Source: Edaphobacter sp. | GTDB taxonomy: Bacteria; Acidobacteriota; Terriglobia; Terriglobales; Acidobacteriaceae | Assembly (NCBI RefSeq): GCF_028283685.1 | Contig: NZ_JAPWKF010000005.1 | Coordinates: 186,001-250,000 of the forward strand | Direction: 5' to 3' | DNA: 64,000 bases | In this document: in pieces, positions 37,431 through 46,160 of the stretch | How the letters are laid out: each line of letters starts with the position of its first letter | Position numbering within the stretch: the first letter of the stretch is position 1 | Notes under the pieces: model-generated | The model's database searches: none | What the model was told of the DNA's origin: nothing | What the model saw: the letters and a program-made list of their open reading frames with translations, nothing else | Made by a program: the position numbers and the translations under genes

Positions 37431-38312
37431 ATGCTGCACAAGATTAAAGAGATCGTTTTTGCTACTGACTTTTCGGACTCGAGCCATGCCGTGATCCCCT
37501 CGGTAGCGCAGTGGGTAGACACGCTGGGAGCGAAACTGACACTGCTGCATGTCTACAACCCGTCTAAAGCGACCTATCGCGAGGCGGAGGCTCAGCTGCA
37601 ATCGTTCTTCGCCGAAGCTGACAACTATCCGCACTGCGAGCGCGTGCTGATCAGCGGCGATCCGACGGAGGGCATCGCGACATTCTGCGAGCGTCGCAGG
37701 AACATTCTGCTGATGCTGCCGCCAAGCGATCTGACAGGTTTACCCCGGCCGTGGCACCGTTCGATGCGGGCGCGGCTTATCAAGCGGCTCAGCGTTCCGA
37801 TATGGACGCTGGGCCGGGTCAATGTTGGTGAAAGCACCACGGCGGCGCATCGCCACATTGGCGTGTGGCTGGGCGACCCGGAGGAGGGTCTGTCACACCT
37901 GCAGCAGGCGGCGCACTATGCGTCGGAGACGGGCAGCACGCTGCACCTGCTGCATGTGGTGGATGAGATCAACGAGGGATCGCTGATCAAGCCGTTGACC
38001 TCGGCGGGACCGATGGGCGAGGAGGCGGCAGATGCGTGGCTGCAGGAGATTGCAGACACGCTGAATCCTTCGTGCCGGGTGGAGGTGCATGTGGCGCAGG
38101 GCCGGGTGAGCCGCGAACTGCCGAACCTGATCCGCCGCAGCGGGGCCAACCTGCTGATGGTCTCGCACCAGGGTGCGGTGCAGTCGGGCTGGATGGGACC
38201 GGCGATCAACCCGATCTTCGGCAGGTGTGCAATCAGCCTGGTTTCGGTGCCGTATACGGGCCGATTCGAGAAGCTGGTGCATGGCGAAGAGGTTGCAGAG
38301 GTGGCAGCCTAG
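37431..38312 (+). CDS. Tandem universal stress protein (UspA) domains
   Basis: A 293-residue cytoplasmic protein of two Usp folds (about 5-125 and 142-285). The first begins EIVFATDFSDSSHAV, and the second begins RHIGVWLGDPEEGL and ends ANLLMVSHQGAVQSGWMGPAIN. The usual ATP-binding GxxGxnG(S/T) pattern is not clear, so nucleotide binding is doubtful. AGGAGG precedes the ATG. It sits directly behind the bestrophin gene and ahead of a double-hairpin terminator. Confidence 0.88.
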   Translation: MLHKIKEIVFATDFSDSSHAVIPSVAQWVDTLGAKLTLLHVYNPSKATYREAEAQLQSFFAEADNYPHCERVLISGDPTEGIATFCERRRNILLMLPPSDLTGLPRPWHRSMRARLIKRLSVPIWTLGRVNVGESTTAAHRHIGVWLGDPEEGLSHLQQAAHYASETGSTLHLLHVVDEINEGSLIKPLTSAGPMGEEAADAWLQEIADTLNPSCRVEVHVAQGRVSRELPNLIRRSGANLLMVSHQGAVQSGWMGPAINPIFGRCAISLVSVPYTGRFEKLVHGEEVAEVAA

Positions 38313-38331
38313 CTTCGCGAAGATTGCGCAA

Positions 38332-38420
38332 AGAATCAGCTGTTTAGCGGGGCATGGCTGATTCTGGCCTGGATGGGGAGCTGGACCATGGGGGGCCAGC
38401 AACCATCCAGGCCAACTCTT
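38332..38420 (+). terminator. Double-hairpin terminator after the UspA gene
   Basis: Two adjoining inverted repeats: AGAATCAGC (38332-38340) with 38357-38365, then GGCCTGGATGG (38366-38376) with 38403-38413. The second has an inner GCTGG/CCAGC stem and is followed by AACTCTTTTTG. Confidence 0.85.
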
Positions 38421-38461
38421 TTTGCGATTGCGGGTCTATTAGAGGAGAGGCACCGACTTCG

Positions 38462-39037
38462 ATGAACCGTCTTCTCTCCCGCGTGGCCGTGCTGGCCCTT
38501 GTCGCATTAGGTTCGATGGCCGTGCTGGCCGAGCAGCCCGCCAATATTCCTCAACAGCTGAGTACGCTGGCCGATCAGCCGGCGACGCATCTGTCGTTCT
38601 CGTTCGACCGCTCGATGCTGGACTCTGCCAGCGCTTTTCTTGACGGCAGTGGATCGCCGGTGGGCAACGCCACGGCGCAGCTGCACAGCATCACGGTGGA
38701 CACGTACCACTATCCGCATGCGGCGTTCTACACGCCGGAGGCGATGAATGGCATCATCGCTACCTATCACGCGGCGGGATGGAAGCATCTTGTCGACGCG
38801 CATACGACGCCTGCGATGAGCGCGCAGCCGAACCACTCCATCACCGACCTTTGGCTGCACTTCAACGGCATGGAGATCGACGATGTGACGGTGCTGACGC
38901 GCGGGGCGCGCGACATGAACCTGATCCAGATCTCGTGCGCTCTGCGGCCGCTGGACCTGCTGCACCTGAGCGGACACTTCGGGATTCCGAAGGTCGATCC
39001 GAATGCCGTGATGGTGCCTGCTCCGGATGGGCGGTAG
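38462..39037 (+). CDS. Small secreted protein of unknown function
   Basis: A 191-residue protein with a signal peptide (RLLSRVAVLALVALGSMAVLA). The mature part has no recognised motif; repeated His/Tyr-rich stretches (TVDTYHYPHAAFYTPEAM, IIATYHAAGWKHLVDAHTT) are visible. AGGAGAGG upstream of the ATG at 38462 supports the start. It follows the double terminator and is followed by the second copy of the dispersed repeat. Confidence 0.75.
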   Translation: MNRLLSRVAVLALVALGSMAVLAEQPANIPQQLSTLADQPATHLSFSFDRSMLDSASAFLDGSGSPVGNATAQLHSITVDTYHYPHAAFYTPEAMNGIIATYHAAGWKHLVDAHTTPAMSAQPNHSITDLWLHFNGMEIDDVTVLTRGARDMNLIQISCALRPLDLLHLSGHFGIPKVDPNAVMVPAPDGR

Positions 39038-39070
39038 GGTGCCGTTGTGTCTTGCTGGGTGAGGGAACGG

Positions 39071-39105
39071 AGCGGATTTCTCCGCTCCGTTACGGAATGA
39101 CAAAC
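39071..39105 (+). repeat. Dispersed intergenic repeat, diverged copy B
   Basis: AGCGGATTTCTCCGCTCCG followed by TTACGGAATGACAAAC matches the repeats at 34154 and 58169 with several changes, in the same orientation and again just downstream of a plus-strand gene. Confidence 0.7.
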
Positions 39106-39127
39106 AATGGCTGTGGCTGTCTGAGAC

Positions 39128-40159
39128 TTACGGCTCGACGTACTGTTCTACGCGCTGCAGCAGCGCCAGTTTGCGTGTGGGGTCGAGGAAGCTGGCCTCG
39201 ACGGCGTTGGCGGCCAGTTCGCGCAGCTGATCGAAGGTGAAGCCGTAACGCTCGTGGGCGAGGAGGTATTCGCCGAGCAGGTTGCTGCCGAACATGGGCG
39301 GGTCGTCGGAGTTGAGAGTCACCATCAGGCCGCTGTCGAAGTAGTGCTTGAGCGGGTGTTCATCGAAGCTGGTACAGCAGCCGGTCTTGATGTTGCTGGT
39401 GACGTTGAGCTCGAGCGGGATCTGTCGTTCAGCGAGTACGCCGAGTAGCTCAGGGTCGGACTGCGCGGAGAGAGCGTGGCCGATGCGTTCGGCGCCGATG
39501 TTGATGGCGGCCCAGATGCTTTCGGGGCCGACAGATTCGCCGGCATGCGCGGTGAGACGAAGGCCGGCGCGCTGTGCCTCTTTATACAGATCGCGAAACT
39601 GGCTGGCGGGGCCGCGGGCCTCGTCGCCGCCGATGCCGATGCCGACGAAGCTGGGGTATAGCGCCTTCATCTCGGCGGCCTTGCGGAAGACCTTGGCGCC
39701 TTCTTCAACACCGAAGTGGCGCACGGCATCGACGATCCAGAGCAGGGTGACGCCGAAGTCCTTTTCGCCGCGGATACGGGCGCGCTCGATGGCCTCGACA
39801 TAGGGCTCGACGTCGGTCTTCTTCCAGTAGTAGATGATGCCGAAGGAGATGTAGACCTCGGCGTGAACGACGCCTTGGGAGGCGAGGTCGCGGATCATGT
39901 TGTAGGTGATCAGCTCGTAGTCTTCGGGCCAGCGCAGGCGCTCGGTGACGGCCTTGAAGGACTGGAGGAAGCCGAGGAAGTTCTCGTACTCGTAGAGAGC
40001 CTGCGCGGTGCCGAGCGTCAGCGGTTCCTTGTCGTGGCGCTGGCTGAGTTCGACCAGCGTCTCGGGCTTGATGGTGCCTTCGAGGTGAAGATGGAGTTCT
40101 GCCTTGGGGAGTCCGCGCAGCCACGCCGCAGCGTCTATCTCGTTCTGCTTCCTTGCCAT
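39128..40159 (-). CDS. add: Adenosine deaminase family protein
   Basis: A 343-residue amidohydrolase with the zinc site HLHLEG (about 22-27), LTAHAGE (about 208-214), the GHAL segment and LNSDDP near 290 carrying the Asp pair. The family hydrolyses adenosine or a related nucleoside; adenine deaminase or aminodeoxyfutalosine deaminase activity is also possible within this superfamily. It is nine bases upstream of the stop of the neighbouring amino-acid permease gene and probably transcribed after it. Confidence 0.9.
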   Translation of the reverse strand: MARKQNEIDAAAWLRGLPKAELHLHLEGTIKPETLVELSQRHDKEPLTLGTAQALYEYENFLGFLQSFKAVTERLRWPEDYELITYNMIRDLASQGVVHAEVYISFGIIYYWKKTDVEPYVEAIERARIRGEKDFGVTLLWIVDAVRHFGVEEGAKVFRKAAEMKALYPSFVGIGIGGDEARGPASQFRDLYKEAQRAGLRLTAHAGESVGPESIWAAINIGAERIGHALSAQSDPELLGVLAERQIPLELNVTSNIKTGCCTSFDEHPLKHYFDSGLMVTLNSDDPPMFGSNLLGEYLLAHERYGFTFDQLRELAANAVEASFLDPTRKLALLQRVEQYVEP

Positions 40160-40168
40160 CTCTCTATC

Positions 40169-41794
40169 TTAGGCTTCGGGAGAGTAAAACTCACTCCGCT
40201 TGCGGCTATAGAAAACGTAGACGACGAGGCCGACGATGAGCCAGACGAAGAATCGCAGCCAGGTCTTGACCGGAAGCCCGGCCATCAGCAGGATGCAGAA
40301 GATGACGCTGAGGACAGGGATGACCGGGCCGAAGGGAACGCGGAATCCGCGATGACGCTCCGGCTGCCTGGACCGCAGCACCAAGACGCCGATGGAGACG
40401 AGAACGAAGGCGAAGAGGGTGCCGATGTTGGACATTTCGGCGAAGGTGCCGACGTCGAACAGGCCGGCGGGGATGGCGACGAGGAATCCGGCGACCCATG
40501 TGGCGAAGGCGGGGGTGCGGAACTTCGGGTGGACGGTGCTGAAGGCCTTGGGCAGCAGGCCGTCGCGGGACATGGCGAACCAGACGCGGGCCTGTCCCAG
40601 CTGGAAGACGAGGATCGACGAGATCATGCCGATGATGGCGCCGATCAGTACAGCGAGGCGTACCCAGTGCAGGCTGTGACCGCCGGGTAGCAGGGAGACG
40701 CGCTTGAGAGCGTTGACCACCGGAGCCGCATCGCCTGCGACGGAGTTCCACGGCACCATGCCGGTGAGCACGGCGGCGACGCCGATGTAGAGGATGGAGC
40801 AGACGATCAGCGTGGCGAGGATGCCGATCGGCACGTCCTTCTGCGGGGATCGGCACTCTTCGCTGGCGGTGGAGACGGAGTCGAAGCCGATGTAGGTGAA
40901 GAAGATGATGGAGCCGCCCGCAAGGATGCCGCTCCAGCCGTTAGGCGAGAAGGGAACATAGTTGCTGGGGTGGATAAAGCTGATGCCTGCGAAGACGAAG
41001 ATCAGGATGGCGACGATCTTGACCAGCACCATGATGTTGTTGGTGCGGGCGGACTCGCGGATGCCGCGAACGAGGACGACGGTGAGCAGCAGCACGATGA
41101 GGAAGGCGGGGATGTTGAATCCCGCATGCCAGCCGGGCTGGTAGATGTCGTGGCCCTGTAGGTCCTGCAGCCCGAGGGGGAGATAGGCCGGGGAGAGCCA
41201 CTTGGGCGAGAGCCCGAGCCCCATCCAGTCGAGAAGATCGACGACGTGGGCGGCGAAGCCGACGCTGACGCTCATGTTGCTGAAGGCGTACTCGAGGATG
41301 AGGTCCCAGCCGATGATCCAGGCGATCAGCTCCCCGAGCGTGGCGTAGGTATAGGTGTAGGCAGACCCCGCGATGGGGATCATGCTGGCGAGCTCGGCGT
41401 AGCAGAGGCCGGTGAGGGCGCAGACGATCGCGACCAGCACCAGTGAGATGGCCAGGGCAGGCCCGGCTCCGGGACGACCGGCGACCGCGCCCGAGGTGTG
41501 ATGCAGCAGGCCGACGAGAATGTCGATCACCGGCGAGTCGGCGAGGATGGCTTCTTTCGCGGGGTTACCGCCGATGGCCGTCCCGATGACGGTAAAGATG
41601 CCGGAGCCAATGACGGCGCCGATTCCGAGCGCAGTAAGGCTCACCGGTCCCAGGGTCTTCTTGAGAGCGGTTTCAGGACGCTCGGACTCTGAGATTAGTT
41701 TGTCGATCGACTTTGTTTGGAAGATTTGCCTTGCCAGCGCCCTGCTCCTCAACAAAATTGTCCGGGAAGTATCTGGGAGTCGTCCCGGACTCAC
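40169..41794 (-). CDS. APC-family amino acid permease (cationic amino acid transporter type)
   Basis: Up to 541 residues with twelve or more membrane helices. It has the APC signature GIGAVIGSGIFTVIGTAI and IPIAGSAYTYTYATLGELIAWIIGWDL, and FTYIGFDSVSTASEE, as in YfnA/CAT transporters. Substrate is unknown. The upstream boundary is uncertain: a GTG at 41792-41794 has no ribosome binding site, whereas a CTG at 41735-41737 (LARQIFQTKSI) has AGGAG seven bases upstream and matches where homologues begin. That would give 522 residues and leave the hairpin at 41760 in the leader. Confidence 0.9.
   Translation of the reverse strand: MSPGRLPDTSRTILLRSRALARQIFQTKSIDKLISESERPETALKKTLGPVSLTALGIGAVIGSGIFTVIGTAIGGNPAKEAILADSPVIDILVGLLHHTSGAVAGRPGAGPALAISLVLVAIVCALTGLCYAELASMIPIAGSAYTYTYATLGELIAWIIGWDLILEYAFSNMSVSVGFAAHVVDLLDWMGLGLSPKWLSPAYLPLGLQDLQGHDIYQPGWHAGFNIPAFLIVLLLTVVLVRGIRESARTNNIMVLVKIVAILIFVFAGISFIHPSNYVPFSPNGWSGILAGGSIIFFTYIGFDSVSTASEECRSPQKDVPIGILATLIVCSILYIGVAAVLTGMVPWNSVAGDAAPVVNALKRVSLLPGGHSLHWVRLAVLIGAIIGMISSILVFQLGQARVWFAMSRDGLLPKAFSTVHPKFRTPAFATWVAGFLVAIPAGLFDVGTFAEMSNIGTLFAFVLVSIGVLVLRSRQPERHRGFRVPFGPVIPVLSVIFCILLMAGLPVKTWLRFFVWLIVGLVVYVFYSRKRSEFYSPEA
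41760..41790 (-). promoter_or_regulatory. Hairpin in the leader of the permease gene
   Basis: A perfect 8-bp inverted repeat GTCCGGGA (41760-41767) with 41783-41790. On the minus strand it is followed by AATTTTG and then the AGGAG of the permease, so it could be an attenuator or a terminator between the 51-residue gene and the permease. Confidence 0.45.
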
Positions 41795-41839
41795 CCGATC
41801 AAAACCATGCCGCTTTGATGTCTCTTCGGGGAGGAGCTA

Positions 41840-41877
41840 TCTTCCGGGGCGACAGCGGACTGCCTGGCCCCGGAAGA
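41840..41877 (-). terminator. Strong hairpin after the small basic protein gene
   Basis: A perfect 11-bp inverted repeat TCTTCCGGGGC (41840-41850) with 41867-41877. The T tail is poor. It begins 13 bases after the stop of the gene at 41890. Confidence 0.6.
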
Positions 41878-41889
41878 CCTCATCGTGTA

Positions 41890-42045
41890 CTAGCGCTTGG
41901 ACTGACCGCGCGACAGCTTCTTGACCTTAGCCTTGTTCTCTCCACGCGGGGTGGTGCGCTTCGCCTTTGCCGGGGCTGCCTTACGTGCAGTGCGCTTGAC
42001 CTTCTTGCGTTCAACCTTATCGGTAATGCTCTTGGTATTTGCCAT
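41890..42045 (-). CDS. Lys/Arg-rich 51-residue protein
   Basis: A small gene of 52 codons including the stop. It begins MANTKSITDKVERKKVKRT and ends KKLSRGQSKR. Twenty of 51 residues are Lys or Arg and three are acidic, with a short Ala/Pro spacer (RKAAPAKAKR) in the middle, giving an H1-tail-like composition. AAGGA sits five bases before the ATG, and strong hairpins follow. It may be a nucleic-acid-binding protein, but no family is recognised. It sits between the permease and helicase genes on the same strand. Confidence 0.78.
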   Translation of the reverse strand: MANTKSITDKVERKKVKRTARKAAPAKAKRTTPRGENKAKVKKLSRGQSKR

Positions 42046-42094
42046 TTAAATCCTTGCCAATCACTCTCTAAAAAAATATGTTGCGCTAGTTAAC

Positions 42095-44926
42095 CTAGAG
42101 GCGTTCCAGCTGGGCAAACTTCTCCACCAGCTTCTTCACGCCATGCTGTTGAAATTGTACTGTAATCTTGGCGTCATCCCCATCGCCTTCGCGACGAAAG
42201 ACAGTTCCTTCGCCATACTTGGGGTGCCGGACGCGGGTACCCTGCCTGAGGCCGGTCTTGCCTGTCTGCTCAGCCACTTCCATCCTGGGGCGCCCGGTTT
42301 TGGCCGGTGACCCCTGTCCGCGGGAGGAGAAGAAGCTGGAGATGTTATCCAGGGAACCCGATCCGCTGTAGGAGCCGCCGGAGCGGTTCTGGCCGGGTTT
42401 TCCTGCGGCCGGGCGGCGATCTCCGCTCTGGTCCTCGTCCTCGTAGCTCCAATGACGCTCTCCGGCCTCGCTGTCGCCGCCCCGGCGGTTGGCCTTGGGG
42501 TAGGGGGTGGCGTAGGCGTTGCTGTAGTCGCCGCTGAACTGGGGCCGGGGCGGGGGGCTGCCGAGGTCTTCCACCAGGCGCGAGGGCACCTCTTCGAGGA
42601 AGCGCGATGCCGCGCTGGAGTCCGGCATGTCGTTGCCGTAGCGGCGGCGATAGCGGGCGCGGGTCATCACCAGGGTGTCCATGGCGCGGGTCATGCCGAC
42701 GTAGCAGAGGCGGCGCTCCTCTTCGAGGCCATTGGGGTCCATCAGGGTGCGTGCTGAGGGAAAGAGGCCCTCTTCCATGCCGGTGAGGAAGACGAGAGGG
42801 AACTCGAGGCCTTTGGCGGCGTGCAGGGTCATCAGCGTGACCTTGGCGTCCGCCTCGTACTGGTCGGCGTCGCTGGACAGGGCGGCGTGGTCGAGAAACT
42901 CGTCGAGGGTCTCGCCGCGCTCTTCGGCGTCGTGCGCCGCGTTGGCAAGTTCCTTCAGGTTCTCGATGCGGGAGAAGGCCTCCGGTGTGCCTTCGTCCTC
43001 GAGGGCGCGGATGTAGCCGCTGCGCTCGTTGAGGAACTTGATGAGCTCGGGCAGGGTGGCCTTGTCGCCGGGCTTGCGGAAGGCGGCCTTCTCGCGCGGC
43101 GTCTCGCCGAAGATGCTCTCGCGTGCGGGAACTGTTCCGGCGGAGGCGTCGCTGTCCTTCTTCGCGCGGCCGGTCTTATCCTCTTTGAGGACGACCGGGG
43201 CGAAGGGGTTGAAGCTGGCGGCGGCGATGCCGTGGGCTTCGTCCGTGTCCTTCGAGTTTTCGGGCGCGATGGTGGAGATCTCTTCGCTGGGGCCGAAGTC
43301 GAAGGCGAAGTTGAAGTTGGTGTCGAAGCTCTCGTCCGCTTCGTTTTCTCCTGTTGCGGCGGCCTCTTCTTCTGCGGCATCGCCGAACGCCGAGACGTCG
43401 AAGGACGCATCGTCAAAAGAGACGTCGTCGCCTGCGGCCGGCTCGCCTTCGAGATCGGCGGCAAGCTTTTCTGCGAAGTCGGGGCCGAGCATGGCGCGGG
43501 CGTCGTCGATGAACTTGCGGAAGCCTTCGAGCGCGTTGAGCGTGCGCTGCGGCAGCAGGCGTTCGACGATGGCGCGATGCATCGCGTCCCATGTGCTCAT
43601 GCCGGTGCCGAGGGCCATGCGCTCCAGCGTTTCCATGGTGGTCTTGCCGATGCCGCGCGCGGGGGAGTTGATGACGCGCTGCAGTGCGATGGAGTCGTTC
43701 GGATTCTGCACCAGCTTCATATAGCTGAGCAGATCTTTTACTTCGGCGCGGTCGTAGAAGCTGAAGCCTCCGACCATGTGGTACTGGATCTGGTAGCGGC
43801 GCAGAGCCTCTTCAATGAGGCGCGACTGCGAGTTGGTGCGGTAGAGCACGGCGCATCGCGCTTCATTATTGTTCTGAGCGCAGTCGCGCAGGTACTGCTT
43901 GGTGCGGTCGGCGACGAAGAGCGCTTCATTCTCGCCGTCGGGGGCCTCGTAGTAGCCGATCAGTGAGCCGCCTTCGCGCGAGGTCCAGAGATTCTTGCCC
44001 TTGCGCTGCGTGTTCTGCGAGACGACGACGCTGGCGCCTTCGAGGATGATCTGCGTGGAGCGGTAGTTCTGTTCGAGGCGGATGGTCTTTGCGCCAGGGA
44101 AGTCTTTCTCGAAGTCGAGGATGTTCTTGATGTCGGCGCCGCGCCAGCTGTAGATGGACTGGTCTTCATCGCCGACGACGCAGATATTGTGGTCCTTGCC
44201 CGCGAGCAGTTTCATCAGTTCGTACTGAGGACGATTGGTGTCCTGGTACTCGTCGATCATCACGTAGCGATACTTGCGGTTGTAGCGCTCGCGCACCTCG
44301 GAGGAGGACTTGAGCAGACGCACGGTCTCGAGCAGGAGATCGTCGAAGTCCATCGCGTTGGCCTTGGCCAGTTCCTTGCGATAGATCTCGAAGATGTGCG
44401 CGATCTTTTCTTCCATGGGATTCGCGGAGGCGAGGAAGTACTCCTGCGGATCGATCATGTGATTCTTCGCCCAGCTGATGCGTCCGAGCACAACGCGCGG
44501 CTTGAGGCTTTTGTCGTCGATGCCGAGACGCTTGAGCGCAGACTTCACGACGGCCTGCTGATCGTTCTCGTCGTAGATGGCAAAGGTCCTGGTGAGGCCG
44601 ACGCCGTTGACGCGCAAGGCTTCGATATCGCGGCGCAGTACGCGCACGCAGAAGCTGTGGAAGGTAGCGAGCGTGGGTTTGGCTAAAGAAGAGTGGCCGA
44701 GGATTTTGTCGACGCGCTCCTGCATCTCTTTCGCTGCCTTGTTGGTGAAGGTGACGGCGAGGATGTTGTCGGCAGAGACGCCGCGCTCTTCAATCAAATA
44801 GGCGATGCGATGCGTGACGACACGGGTCTTGCCGCTGCCTGCTCCTGCGAGCAGCAGCACCGGTCCATCCACCGTGCGAATCCCTTCCTGCTGCTGGGGA
44901 TTCATGTTCTCCAAAAGATGACTCAA
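42095..44926 (-). CDS. pcrA: UvrD/PcrA-type DNA helicase with acidic insertion
   Basis: A superfamily 1A 3'-5' helicase of 943 residues from the TTG at 44924-44926 (LSHLLENMNPQQQEGI); the ATG at 44905 is an alternative. Motif I is AGAGSGKT; others visible are TFTNKAAKEM, VGDEDQSIYSWRGA, and LMTLHAAKGLEFPLVFLTGMEEG. The C-terminus holds the PcrA-type RHPKYGEGTVFRREGDG domain. About 120 residues in domain 2B (roughly 495-617) form an acidic, Ala/Asp/Glu-rich low-complexity stretch not expected in PcrA. It should unwind DNA in repair and replication restart. Confidence 0.94.
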   Translation of the reverse strand: MSHLLENMNPQQQEGIRTVDGPVLLLAGAGSGKTRVVTHRIAYLIEERGVSADNILAVTFTNKAAKEMQERVDKILGHSSLAKPTLATFHSFCVRVLRRDIEALRVNGVGLTRTFAIYDENDQQAVVKSALKRLGIDDKSLKPRVVLGRISWAKNHMIDPQEYFLASANPMEEKIAHIFEIYRKELAKANAMDFDDLLLETVRLLKSSSEVRERYNRKYRYVMIDEYQDTNRPQYELMKLLAGKDHNICVVGDEDQSIYSWRGADIKNILDFEKDFPGAKTIRLEQNYRSTQIILEGASVVVSQNTQRKGKNLWTSREGGSLIGYYEAPDGENEALFVADRTKQYLRDCAQNNNEARCAVLYRTNSQSRLIEEALRRYQIQYHMVGGFSFYDRAEVKDLLSYMKLVQNPNDSIALQRVINSPARGIGKTTMETLERMALGTGMSTWDAMHRAIVERLLPQRTLNALEGFRKFIDDARAMLGPDFAEKLAADLEGEPAAGDDVSFDDASFDVSAFGDAAEEEAAATGENEADESFDTNFNFAFDFGPSEEISTIAPENSKDTDEAHGIAAASFNPFAPVVLKEDKTGRAKKDSDASAGTVPARESIFGETPREKAAFRKPGDKATLPELIKFLNERSGYIRALEDEGTPEAFSRIENLKELANAAHDAEERGETLDEFLDHAALSSDADQYEADAKVTLMTLHAAKGLEFPLVFLTGMEEGLFPSARTLMDPNGLEEERRLCYVGMTRAMDTLVMTRARYRRRYGNDMPDSSAASRFLEEVPSRLVEDLGSPPPRPQFSGDYSNAYATPYPKANRRGGDSEAGERHWSYEDEDQSGDRRPAAGKPGQNRSGGSYSGSGSLDNISSFFSSRGQGSPAKTGRPRMEVAEQTGKTGLRQGTRVRHPKYGEGTVFRREGDGDDAKITVQFQQHGVKKLVEKFAQLERL

Positions 44927-45020
44927 CCTGGTACACGCTCCGTCCTTAATTATCGCTCGTGAAACAGTTCTGTTGTTTCGTCCCCATTTCCACACGTTTG
45001 GTCACTTCGAAAAAACCTGC

Positions 45021-45045
45021 GGAACTTCTTTGAGTCGAATGCGTA
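45021..45045 (+). promoter_or_regulatory. ECF-sigma-like promoter candidate
   Basis: GGAAC (45021-45025), a 16-base spacer and CGTA (45042-45045), which fits ECF-type promoters. It lies 86 bases upstream of the small secreted protein gene. Confidence 0.35.
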
Positions 45046-45130
45046 TGGAACAAAGACGAACTTGCTGAACCATGGCAGCGGGTTCCTCGAGTGAAGCAAT
45101 ACGAAGTTACGAACATCCAGGAGCTGAGAT

Positions 45131-45463
45131 ATGAACATCCGCAACGTATTCGCCGCAGCCATCGTCGCAACCTCCTTCGTGGCCACCCCCATGGTGCATG
45201 CCGCTGGCCTCAACTCTCCGGTTCACGCGATGTTTGCGAAGACCAAGACCGTCAAGATCGTCCTGATGAACGACTCCGGATCTCCGATGGAGATCAAGGC
45301 AGGCGATGAAGTGATCAAGCTCGACGCAGGCAAGCCCGTCACCGTGAATCTGCCTGAGGGCACGCGCATGGTCTCCAATACGACCACCGAAAAGTCGCAG
45401 GCTGGATCGCTGATCGCTCAGGTCTCGAGCTCGTTGAACGGCGCCACCATCCACATCAAGTAA
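45131..45463 (+). CDS. Small secreted protein of unknown function
   Basis: A 110-residue protein with a signal peptide ending VHAAG. The mature part has TVKIVLMNDSGSPMEIKAGDEVIKL and TVNLPEGTRMVSNTTTEK, suggesting a small beta-rich domain. No family recognised. AGGAGCTGAG precedes the ATG. A strong hairpin follows, and an ECF-like promoter may lie upstream. Confidence 0.8.
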   Translation: MNIRNVFAAAIVATSFVATPMVHAAGLNSPVHAMFAKTKTVKIVLMNDSGSPMEIKAGDEVIKLDAGKPVTVNLPEGTRMVSNTTTEKSQAGSLIAQVSSSLNGATIHIK

Positions 45464-45481
45464 CAGTTACTGTCGCAAATA

Positions 45482-45531
45482 CGGCTCCTGAGGCGGAGCT
45501 CCTTCAAAAGGGAGACTCGCCTCAGGAGCCG
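45482..45531. terminator. Long terminator hairpin after the small secreted protein
   Basis: A perfect 14-bp inverted repeat CGGCTCCTGAGGCG (45482-45495) with 45518-45531, with an inner stem CTCC/GGAG, placed after the stop codon at 45463. Confidence 0.85.
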
Positions 45532-45608
45532 CACTGTTGTTTGTGTAGCCTTTTGTCCGCTCCGGGCTGTTTATCGTCCCCTCATGCGAGCTTGATATGC
45601 TCTGAGGT

Positions 45609-46148
45609 GTGATTCGTAACGTTGCAGTGTATTGTGCTTCGGCCAACGGGGTTGATCCGGCTTATCGCAGTGCGGCGGAGGAGTTGGGCCGCGAGCTGGC
45701 GCAGCGTAGCATAGGCATCATCTATGGCGGTGCAAACGTAGGCCTGATGCAGGCGGTGGCTTCATCGTCGCTGGCGCTGGGCGGCCGCGTCGTCGGCGTG
45801 ATCCCCGAGGTCTTGGTGGATCTCGAAGTGGCGCATCGCGATCTCTCGGAGCTGCACATCACCAGCTCCATGCACACGCGCAAGGAGATGATGGCGCAGC
45901 TGGCCGATGCGTTCCTTGTGTTGCCCGGAGGCTTCGGTACGCTGGAGGAGCTGTTTGAGGTGCTGACCTGGCAGGTGCTGAAGATCCATCAGAAGCCCAT
46001 CGTGCTGATCAACATCAACGGCTTCTACGACAAGCTGCTGAGCTTCCTCGACCACTGCGTGGAGCATGGCGTGCTGAAGCAGCGCAACCGCGAGCTACTG
46101 ATCGTGGTGAGCGGTGTGGATGAGGTCTTTGCACAGCTGGAGATTTAG
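45609..46148 (+). CDS. LOG family protein (TIGR00730 type)
   Basis: A 179-residue Rossmann-fold protein. IRNVAVYCAS at the start, YGGANVGLMQAVASS, and PGGFGTLEELFEVLTW (around 102-117) are the LOG signature, used to cleave nucleoside-5'-monophosphates or a related nucleotide. Bacterial homologues are often annotated as lysine decarboxylases in error. The GTG start has no clear ribosome binding site, as GAGGT lies too near it. Confidence 0.9.
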   Translation: MIRNVAVYCASANGVDPAYRSAAEELGRELAQRSIGIIYGGANVGLMQAVASSSLALGGRVVGVIPEVLVDLEVAHRDLSELHITSSMHTRKEMMAQLADAFLVLPGGFGTLEELFEVLTWQVLKIHQKPIVLININGFYDKLLSFLDHCVEHGVLKQRNRELLIVVSGVDEVFAQLEI

Positions 46149-46160
46149 GCTGCGCGGTCT

